Shown here in pieces: positions 1 to 5,750 of a stretch of 64,000 bases of DNA. This DNA comes from Microbacterium sp. MYb54 (lineage in GTDB: Bacteria > Actinomycetota > Actinomycetes > Actinomycetales > Microbacteriaceae): NCBI RefSeq assembly GCF_002979515.1, contig NZ_PCPA01000018.1:1-64000 (forward strand), given 5' to 3'. Both the position numbers and the translations under genes were made by a program. Each line of letters starts with the position of its first letter. Positions within the stretch are counted from its first letter, which is position 1. Under the pieces are notes generated by a model that did not search any database, was not told the origin of the DNA, and was given only the letters and a program-made list of their open reading frames with translations.

Positions 1-220
1 CACCCCTACCCGACGCAGGAACCTCCATAACCGCGGAACTGCCCGAGCGCGCGCTCCTCGCACAGTGCGGGCGCACCGGCGGCTGGTCGTTCTTCGCGGA
101 GGACGGGGTCCTCGACCCACCAGGTCCTCACCCACGCGGGGTGACCGAGACATGTCGACAACGCCGGGAGAATGCCACCCTGGAGCTTCTGCCGGCACTC
201 GACGAGACCGAGGATCAGAC
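1..220. other. Left-edge segment, possible 3' end of an upstream gene or promoter
   Basis: A plus-strand frame is open from base 3 to a TGA at 222-224 (about 73 codons) and would overlap the next gene by ATGA, as the tail of a co-directional gene would. The first half has coding-like third-position GC; the second half does not, and it contains the inverted repeat at 128-144 that looks like an operator. I recognise no domain. Both readings, gene end or leader, remain possible. Confidence 0.3.
128..144. promoter_or_regulatory. 17-bp inverted-repeat operator candidate (site 1)
   Basis: TCACCC-ACGCG-GGGTGA, a perfect inverted repeat of 6-bp arms with a 5-bp spacer, 76 bases before the HAD phosphatase start. 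The same arms and spacing recur at 3565-3581, 4757-4773 and 9499-9515. Binding protein unknown; a LAL regulator from this island is the leading guess. Confidence 0.5.
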
Positions 221-1168
221 ATGACCGCACACCCCTCACTGCCTTCCTGGCGTGACACCCGCACCCGGAGAGACATCGAGGCGTTCGTAGCCTCCGTCAC
301 CGAGGGGCCCGACGCCGTCCCTGTCGAGGAGCGCGTCGCGGTGTTCGACAACGACGGCACCCTGTGGTCCGAGAAGCCGATGGTGACACAGCTGCACTAC
401 GTCGTGGAGCAGTGGCGGGCAGCAGCAGAGCGCACACCCGAACTCGCCGAACGCCAGCCTTACCTCGCCGCTGTGAGCGGCGACTTCGGATGGTTGGGCA
501 CCGCGATCGACAAGCACTACCGTGGCGACGACTCCGACCTGAAGATCATCATCCAGTCGCTCGTCGGGCTGACCGACGGGATGAGCGTGGAGGACTATGC
601 GCGCTCCGTCGAGGAGTTCTACCGCACAGCGCAGCATCCGAGCTTGAAGCGCCCCTACTCCGAGACCGTGTACCAGCCCATGGTCGAGTTGCTCCGCTAC
701 CTGGAGCACCACGGTTTCACCTGCTATATCGTCTCGGGAGGCGAGCGTGACTTCATGCGCCCCATGACGCAGGCCAACTACGGCATCCCGCCGGAGCGCG
801 TCGTGGGATCCGCCTTCGGGCTCGCCTGGAACGAGGCCGACGCGACCGTGCGGTACTCATCGTCGCTCGCCTTCTTCGACGACGGCCCGGAGAAGCCCAT
901 CCGCATCTGGACCCGCATCGGCCGGCGCCCCCTGTTCGTCGGCGGTAACTCCAACGGCGACATGGCCATGATGGATTTCGCACGCCGCGGTCCACGGCCC
1001 GGCTTCGCGATCCTGGTCCACCACGACGACCCGTCGCGCGGCGACATCCCCTACGACGCGGGTGCGGAGAAGGCTCTCGCCGATGCCGAGGACAAGGGAT
1101 ACACGGTGGTGAGCGTCAAGGACGACTGGGCGAGCGTGTTCCCCGAATCCGCTTCAGCGAGTACCTGA
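221..1168 (+). CDS. HAD-superfamily phosphatase (phosphoserine-phosphatase-like)
   Basis: This 315-residue cytosolic protein has the HAD catalytic motif DNDGT (nucleophile Asp43, general acid Asp45). A serine in IVSGG near residue 171 fits motif II, and a GNSNGD segment near 241-247 fits the Mg-binding motif IV. The large cap and N-terminal extension resemble the phosphoserine-phosphatase-like HAD proteins; no signal peptide is seen, so it probably dephosphorylates a small intracellular substrate that cannot be named. The start at 221 is chosen because the frame upstream (from 65) has poor coding character. An operator-like repeat lies 76 bases upstream, linking it to the island's putative regulon. 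A strong terminator separates it from the convergent next gene. Confidence 0.85.
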   Translation: MTAHPSLPSWRDTRTRRDIEAFVASVTEGPDAVPVEERVAVFDNDGTLWSEKPMVTQLHYVVEQWRAAAERTPELAERQPYLAAVSGDFGWLGTAIDKHYRGDDSDLKIIIQSLVGLTDGMSVEDYARSVEEFYRTAQHPSLKRPYSETVYQPMVELLRYLEHHGFTCYIVSGGERDFMRPMTQANYGIPPERVVGSAFGLAWNEADATVRYSSSLAFFDDGPEKPIRIWTRIGRRPLFVGGNSNGDMAMMDFARRGPRPGFAILVHHDDPSRGDIPYDAGAEKALADAEDKGYTVVSVKDDWASVFPESASAST

Positions 1169-1173
1169 GCCGT

Positions 1174-1220
1174 CACACAAGGATGCCCGGGGAGCGCTGC
1201 TCTCCGGGCATTCCTGTGTG
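1174..1220. terminator. Bidirectional hairpin between convergent genes
   Basis: CACACA...GGATGCCCGG pairs with CCGGGCATTCC...TGTGTG around a short GAG-loop-CTC centre, giving a stem of about 20 bp between the stop codons at 1168 and 1235. No long T tract on either side, as usual in high-GC actinobacteria. Confidence 0.8.
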
Positions 1221-1234
1221 ATCCGGTCGACCGA

Positions 1235-2644
1235 TCAAGTAGTCGTCGAGGAGATGCGGGTGTCCGGGCCCGTTGCCTCATCATCTGCAGCCTCATCGTC
1301 TGCCGACTCCGGCTCATCGGGGTCGTCCGTCACCGTTTCCGGTTCGTCGGTCTCGGCCACGTCGGCGACAGCGATCGGCTGCGGACGCCGCAACAGCTCG
1401 ATCACTATGGCGAAGACGATGAGGCCGATCGTCACGCCGAACACCGTGCCGAACGAGACTGGTCGCGACGTGATGAGGATGAGCAGTGCGAGTGCCATCC
1501 CCACGATGAGGATCGGTCCGTGGAAACGCTCGACCGCCAGGCCGAACCGTCCGGTGGACAGCCCTCTTCGCTCCCAGGTGCTCCGGATCGCGGCGAACCC
1601 GCTCTCCAGGACTCCGCGGATGGCCACGGCGCCGCGGCTCGATCCTGCGATCCAGGCCCAGACCGCGATGAGCACACCCACCAGAGCGAGCGCGACGATG
1701 GTCGAGCTCAGCAGCGAGGTCACCTCGTCGAACAGCGACTGGGCCGCCGCAGCCGGCATGATCGACGGGCTCACCGCTCCGATGAAGAACGTCCTTCCGA
1801 TCCCCATCCCCGCCGAGAGGAGCAGGAAGGTGACGGCGAACGCGGCGCTGGTCCAGAAGAGGGCGCGCGTGCGATTCCGTGCGATCAGGATGCCGGCGAC
1901 GACGAGACCGAGCACGACCCAGGGCAGCCAGAACCCTGCCGCGACCGCGATCTGGTAGATCGTGCGCACCAGGACGAGAGCGTCCGCCTGTGCGATCGGG
2001 ACGGATCTGTCGATCTCCGGAATCAGATCGGCGAATCCGACGCCCCGCTCGGTCAGCACCTCTTTGACGCGGTCGACGACCTGCCCGAGGTCGATGGAGA
2101 GCACTCCGTCGTCCGCGAGTTGCAAGGCGGCGTCGGGGCTGTTCTGCAGGATCGCGACCGCGCGTTCATGGGTGAAGCGCAGCGACTGCGCCCAGATGTC
2201 GGCGAACTGGTCCGATGCCACGACGTCGTGGATCACGCCGTCGACGAGTGAGGTGAGTCCGCTGGCCGCCGGAGCCTCCAGCAGCGAGAGGGCGGACGAG
2301 GCACGGGGCGGAAGATCGAGTTCGCGGATTCCGTCGAACACCTCGCCGACGATCGCGTTGAAATCCACCTGCTCGTGGATCGCCGTGCTGACCTGATCCG
2401 CGACGAAGTCCTGCACATCGGGATCCTCGGCGAGAGGTGCGAATGTAGCGACGAATCGGTCGGCATCGACCAGCTGCAGACGAGCCCAGGTCCCCATCGC
2501 CGCGATCGGAGCCATCAGCACAGCCAGGGTCAGCACGATCCCAGCGACGATGCTTCTGCCCACCGGTCGGCGGGGCTTCTTGAGCTTCCCGTTCTCCTGC
2601 TCGAGGAGGAGGACGCGGGCACGTAGGTCTTCCAGTTCACTCAT
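1235..2644 (-). CDS. Multi-pass membrane protein with coiled-coil N-terminus and acidic tail
   Basis: The 469-residue product begins with a short leucine/glutamate-rich coiled coil (about 1-25). A basic stretch and one membrane helix (about 30-52) follow. Then comes a long, probably extracytoplasmic region (about 55-225) containing a DADRFVATFAPLAEDP segment, a block of about five helices (225-410), and a very acidic Asp/Glu-rich cytoplasmic tail (about 425-465). The start at 2644 is preceded by GGAGGAG at good spacing, better than the upstream ATG at 2665. I recognise it only as a conserved actinobacterial membrane protein of unknown function. Its position beside SHOCT and DUF6325 genes suggests an envelope or stress role, but this is context only. 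Confidence 0.75.
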   Translation of the reverse strand: MSELEDLRARVLLLEQENGKLKKPRRPVGRSIVAGIVLTLAVLMAPIAAMGTWARLQLVDADRFVATFAPLAEDPDVQDFVADQVSTAIHEQVDFNAIVGEVFDGIRELDLPPRASSALSLLEAPAASGLTSLVDGVIHDVVASDQFADIWAQSLRFTHERAVAILQNSPDAALQLADDGVLSIDLGQVVDRVKEVLTERGVGFADLIPEIDRSVPIAQADALVLVRTIYQIAVAAGFWLPWVVLGLVVAGILIARNRTRALFWTSAAFAVTFLLLSAGMGIGRTFFIGAVSPSIMPAAAAQSLFDEVTSLLSSTIVALALVGVLIAVWAWIAGSSRGAVAIRGVLESGFAAIRSTWERRGLSTGRFGLAVERFHGPILIVGMALALLILITSRPVSFGTVFGVTIGLIVFAIVIELLRRPQPIAVADVAETDEPETVTDDPDEPESADDEAADDEATGPDTRISSTTT

Positions 2645-2676
2645 TCGTTCTCCTCCTCGAGGCACAGGGTTCAGCC

Positions 2677-2697
2677 ATCGTCCGCACCACGGACGAT
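2677..2697 (-). terminator. Hairpin after the SHOCT gene
   Basis: ATCGTCCG/CGGACGAT perfect 8-bp stem with a 5-base loop, placed 9 bases beyond the stop of the minus-strand SHOCT gene and before the next minus-strand gene. Confidence 0.55.
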
Positions 2698-2705
2698 CCG
2701 TCTCG

Positions 2706-3048
2706 TCAGCTCAGGAGCTTCTGCTTCGCCGCGGCGAATTCCGTCTCGGAGAGCACCCCGGAGTCTTTGAGCGACGCGAGCTGCTGCAGCTTCGCGATCA
2801 GGTCGTCAGTGGCGGCCGGTGCAGCGGGGGGGCGGCGACGAATACTGTGCTGCCGCGTTCTGCGCGGCAGCATCGACCTGCGCCTGCTGCTGCGCGGCCT
2901 CGTACTGATCCTGCTCGTACTGCCCCTGGGCACGCTGCTGCTGATGCCGCGACATCGCACCCCCGACGGCGCTTGCGGTGCCGGCGACGACGGCGGTCCT
3001 TGCGGCGAGGCCGATCAGTCCGGGACGACCGAATCTTCTCAAGGGCAT
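2706..3048 (-). pseudogene. SHOCT-domain protein gene with a single-base frameshift
   Basis: The N-terminal frame gives an Arg/Gly-rich start, a short hydrophobic stretch (about 15-32) and a Gln-rich region ending AAQYSSPPP. It then runs out of frame at a run of seven C (minus strand; bases 2826-2832). Removing one C joins it to AAPAATDDL..., a SHOCT domain ending in KLLS, giving a normal-looking 113-residue protein. The start ATG at 3048 has AGGAAGG eight bases upstream; a GTG at 3057 overlaps the previous gene's TGA. SHOCT domains are short C-terminal oligomerisation modules. The break may be a sequencing slip, a phase-variable tract or a true mutation; the intact flanks suggest a recent or artefactual event. 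Confidence 0.75.
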
Positions 3049-3049
3049 G

Positions 3050-3484
3050 TCATTCACCTTCCTGGTCGAGGATGTCCATCATGGCGTTCACGACGGGTGC
3101 CGGCACGCGCTCGCTGCGGAGCACCTGTCCGCCGGCAGCGGCGAGATTCTGTGCGAGTGTGCGGGCGAAGGCGAGTTCGAGCACGACCAGAGCGGCGGAC
3201 TGCCCGGGAGCGAGCGAGGCGGCCAGCGCCTCGACGTCTTCCTCGCCGGCGAGACCCGCCGCGATGGGCTCGAAGTCATCGAGCTCGAGTATCCCGTCCT
3301 CATCGTCGAGTTCGACGATGTCGACCTCTCCGGTCGCCGACTTCGCGAGCACGACGAAGTCGAGCAGTCGCACGACGCCGGTGTCGACGAGGTCCGTCAG
3401 TGCGCGAAAGGTCGCCGGGTCGGGACGCGCTCCTTCGAACCCGACGAGGTAGAACTCGGCGGGGCCGAAACGGAAGTCATTCAT
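3050..3484 (-). CDS. DUF6325 family protein (first copy)
   Basis: This 144-residue acidic soluble protein matches the DUF6325 pattern: an opening FGPAEFYLVGFEG strand, the RLLDFVVL segment, an Asp/Glu-rich middle, and an Ala-rich helix with a VLELAFARTLA-like segment before a conserved PAPVVN end. No catalytic residues are evident and no function is established. A second copy lies at 5270-5716 on the other strand. The start at 3484 is supported by AAAGGAC upstream; the stop overlaps the GTG of the SHOCT gene, so the two are probably translated together. A TCACCC-N5-GGATGA repeat lies 80 bases upstream. Confidence 0.8.
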   Translation of the reverse strand: MNDFRFGPAEFYLVGFEGARPDPATFRALTDLVDTGVVRLLDFVVLAKSATGEVDIVELDDEDGILELDDFEPIAAGLAGEEDVEALAASLAPGQSAALVVLELAFARTLAQNLAAAGGQVLRSERVPAPVVNAMMDILDQEGE

Positions 3485-3564
3485 GGATTGTCCTTTCTCA
3501 CGGGGCACACGGACCGCGACTGCGACCCATACTTACATCGCCGTCGCCGAGGCGACCGGCATCC

Positions 3565-3581
3565 TCACCCCTAGCGGATGA
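3565..3581. promoter_or_regulatory. 17-bp inverted-repeat operator candidate (site 2)
   Basis: TCACCC-CTAGC-GGATGA. It straddles the stop codon of the AI-2E-family gene and lies 80 bases upstream of the DUF6325 start, so DUF6325-SHOCT may have its own promoter although it follows a co-directional gene. A possible -10-like TAAGTAT lies between site and gene. Confidence 0.5.
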
Positions 3582-4737
3582 GTGCATCATCATCCGGCGG
3601 CGCGGTCTGGCGGTTCTGACGCGGGATCCAGACTTTGCGGACGACGATCAGAAGAGAGGCTGTCAACGGGATCGCGACCAGCGCGCCAAGCAACCCGAGC
3701 AGCGTGGCGCCGATCATCGCCCCGATGATGACGAGCACCCCCGGCACCGCAGCAGCCTTGCCCATGACTCGCGGCGTGACCACGTACGCCTCGACCTGGA
3801 TGTACACGAGATAGGCGATCACGAAGACGAGTGCGGCGGTCGGACTCACGAAAAGCGTCGCGACTGCCCCGATCACCAGGAACACGAGCGAGCCGATCAT
3901 CGGCACCAGCGTGATGAAGAACGCGACGATCGCCATGACAGCGGGGACGGACGAGCCGACGGCGAGCTGGATCACGAGGACGACCCCCGCATTGATCAGC
4001 GAGAGCGTCACTCCGCCGGCTACGACACCGCCGACCGACTGCGTGATCTCCTCGAGCACCCCGGTGAACCGCGCCCGCCGGTACTGAGGGACGAGATTTG
4101 CGAACGCCACTTTGATGCTCGGCAGCGACGACACGAAGTACAGCGTCAGGACGACGACCAAGACGAAGCTCGAGATGGCTCCGACGATGCCGAAGCCGGC
4201 TTTCAGGACCCCGCCAGAGATCGCGAGGAAGGAAGAGAGCGTCGTCAGCGAGCGGATGCTCTCCGAGACGACGTCCGACAGGTCGACGCCGAGGCTCGCC
4301 TCCAGTGCGCGATACCAGTCGCTCTGCTGCATGGCGGCGATGGTCTCGGGTGCGCCCTCGACCGCGGCTGCGATCTGTCGGACCGTCGCCGGCACGAGGA
4401 CGAGGAGGATCACCGCCACAGCGCCGAGGAAGATGACCGCCACGATCGTCACGCCCATCGCCCGGCTCATCCCCCGTCGCTCGAAGGCGCGAACGGCGGG
4501 GTCGAGGCCGAGCGCGAGGAACATGCCGAGGAAGATCGAGATGAGCACCGTGGAGATGCCGGCGATCGTGGCAGCAAGGGCGATCGCCAGCAGAACGCCG
4601 ACCGCGACCGAGAAGCCGGATAGCAGTGGATTCGCGGGCAGCACGCGCAGGAGGCGCGACGGTCCCCGCCTGCTCACTCGCTCCGCGTTCGACGCGGACT
4701 GCTCCTGATCCACAGGCTGCACGTTACGTCGTGACAT
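3571..4737 (-). CDS. AI-2E/PerM family transporter (first copy)
   Basis: A 388-residue integral membrane protein with the layout of the AI-2E exporter (PerM) family. It has a polar N-terminus of about 35 residues, paired helices, a central soluble segment with WYRALEASLGVDL, and five or more C-terminal helices. The family hallmark is near the end: EAYVVTPRVMGKAAAVPG followed by GATLLGLLGALVAIPLTA. Members export small signals or work in Na+/H+ antiport, so the substrate here is unknown. A second, divergent copy is at 10452-11591. The ATG at 4737 has only a weak CCGGA ribosome site. Two operator-like repeats occupy the divergent region shared with the SHOCT gene at 4879. Confidence 0.85.
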   Translation of the reverse strand: MSRRNVQPVDQEQSASNAERVSRRGPSRLLRVLPANPLLSGFSVAVGVLLAIALAATIAGISTVLISIFLGMFLALGLDPAVRAFERRGMSRAMGVTIVAVIFLGAVAVILLVLVPATVRQIAAAVEGAPETIAAMQQSDWYRALEASLGVDLSDVVSESIRSLTTLSSFLAISGGVLKAGFGIVGAISSFVLVVVLTLYFVSSLPSIKVAFANLVPQYRRARFTGVLEEITQSVGGVVAGGVTLSLINAGVVLVIQLAVGSSVPAVMAIVAFFITLVPMIGSLVFLVIGAVATLFVSPTAALVFVIAYLVYIQVEAYVVTPRVMGKAAAVPGVLVIIGAMIGATLLGLLGALVAIPLTASLLIVVRKVWIPRQNRQTAPPDDDALIR

Positions 4738-4756
4738 GGATCCGGTGGGCGGCTAC

Positions 4757-4773
4757 TCACCCGTTCCTGGTGA
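4757..4773. promoter_or_regulatory. 17-bp inverted-repeat operator candidate (site 3)
   Basis: TCACCC-GTTCC-TGGTGA, in the divergent region between the AI-2E gene (start 4737, 19 bases away) and the SHOCT gene (start 4879). Only one arm position departs from the GGRTGA consensus. Confidence 0.5.
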
Positions 4774-4790
4774 CCGCCTCTCGGGTGGGG

Positions 4791-4807
4791 TCGCCCGCTC
4801 GGGGTGA
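4791..4807. promoter_or_regulatory. 17-bp inverted-repeat operator candidate (site 4, one mismatch per consensus)
   Basis: TCGCCC-GCTCG-GGGTGA, 71 bases before the SHOCT start at 4879. On the other strand it reads TCACCC-CGAGC-GGGCGA, the same GGGCGA variant half-site as at 9457-9473. Lies 34 bp from site 3, about three helical turns. Confidence 0.42.
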
Positions 4808-4878
4808 GCGGCTCCCCCGCGTCCCGAGGCGCGCTGTCACTATCACCGTACGCAGTAACTCAACGAAAGGGGTCCGAA

Positions 4879-5265
4879 GTGTCCATTTGGGAAAGCTTCT
4901 GGGACATCATCTGGTGGTTCTTCTGGGTCTTCGTGTTCGTGTCGTACTTGATGGTGCTCTTCAACATCGTCGCCGACCTGTTCCGGGATCACACCCTGAA
5001 CGGCTGGTGGAAGGCCGTGTGGATCATCTTCCTGATCTTCGTCCCGTTCCTCACGGCGCTCGTGTATCTGATCGCGCGCGGCAGAGGCATGGGCGAGCGC
5101 AGCGTGTCGTCGTACCGCGAGCAGCAGCACGCCGCCGACTCCTACATCCGCAGCGTCGCCGGATCCAGTCCCAGTGACGAGATCGACAAGGCATCCAAGC
5201 TGCTGGCCGCGGGAACCATCACCCCCGACGAGTTCGCGGCCATCAAGACGCGTGCGCTGAGCTGA
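4879..5265 (+). CDS. Membrane SHOCT-domain protein with PLDc_N-like helices (first copy)
   Basis: 128 residues. The N-terminus holds two membrane helices (about 8-35 and 48-70) with a tryptophan-rich stretch FWDIIWWFFW, a short charged turn FRDHTLNGWWKAVW, and the FVPFLTALVYLIARG pattern of phospholipase-D-nuclease-N-type membrane domains. A polar linker leads to a SHOCT domain (about 95-128) ending AIKTRALS. The GTG start at 4879 is set by GAAAGGGG upstream; an in-frame ATG at 4804 lies in the operator region and is rejected. A 128-residue paralogue with the same layout lies at 22999-23385. Function is unknown; the design suggests a small oligomerising membrane adaptor. DUF6325 follows after four bases. 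Confidence 0.85.
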   Translation: MSIWESFWDIIWWFFWVFVFVSYLMVLFNIVADLFRDHTLNGWWKAVWIIFLIFVPFLTALVYLIARGRGMGERSVSSYREQQHAADSYIRSVAGSSPSDEIDKASKLLAAGTITPDEFAAIKTRALS

Positions 5266-5269
5266 CATC

Positions 5270-5716
5270 GTGGCTGAGGTGGTCGATGTGACGAGCCTGC
5301 AGGCGCTCGGCGACGTCGAATTCGTCGTCGTGCGTCTCGAGCACGACCGCCTCAGCCCGAACCTCCTCGAGGCCCTGCTGCAGCAGGTGGAAAGCGGCGC
5401 CATCCGCCTCCTCGACTTCTTGATGATCCAGCGTCTCAGTGTTGAGGACTACCGCCTGATCGAGGTCGACCGAGATGAGTTCACGCTCGCGGGTCTCGCC
5501 CTCGACACGCCAGGGCTCGTGTGCGAAGACGATGCCCGGCACTTCGTGGCGAGCGTCCCGATCGGCTCACTGGCGGCGCTCATCCTGGTGGAGCCCACCT
5601 GGGTGGAGCGGTTCGCCCGCGACATCGATCGCCGTGAGGACCATATCCTGGCGACGCAGCCGATTCCGGCCACGATCGCGAACACGATCCTCTCCTCGGC
5701 GCTGCGGCAACGGTGA
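5270..5716 (+). CDS. DUF6325 family protein (second copy)
   Basis: 148 residues, same layout as the copy at 3050-3484: an early FVVVRLEHD strand, IRLLDFLMIQ in the position of RLLDFVVL, a central acidic part, ALILVEPTWVERFARDI in place of VLELAFARTLA, and a closing PIPATIANTIL. No active-site pattern is visible and the family function is not established. It starts with GTG four bases after the SHOCT stop, so the two genes form one unit; both DUF6325 copies sit next to a SHOCT gene, which argues that the two products work together. Confidence 0.8.
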   Translation: MAEVVDVTSLQALGDVEFVVVRLEHDRLSPNLLEALLQQVESGAIRLLDFLMIQRLSVEDYRLIEVDRDEFTLAGLALDTPGLVCEDDARHFVASVPIGSLAALILVEPTWVERFARDIDRREDHILATQPIPATIANTILSSALRQR

Positions 5717-5724
5717 GACCGGTG

Positions 5725-5750
5725 CGGTCTACGGATCGCCGATCAGACCG
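5725..5750. terminator. Weak hairpin between convergent genes
   Basis: CGGTCT and AGACCG arms enclose an inner GATC/GATC pair, between the DUF6325 stop (5716) and overlapping the last codons of the minus-strand LAL gene. Bulged, so only a moderate candidate. Confidence 0.4.
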
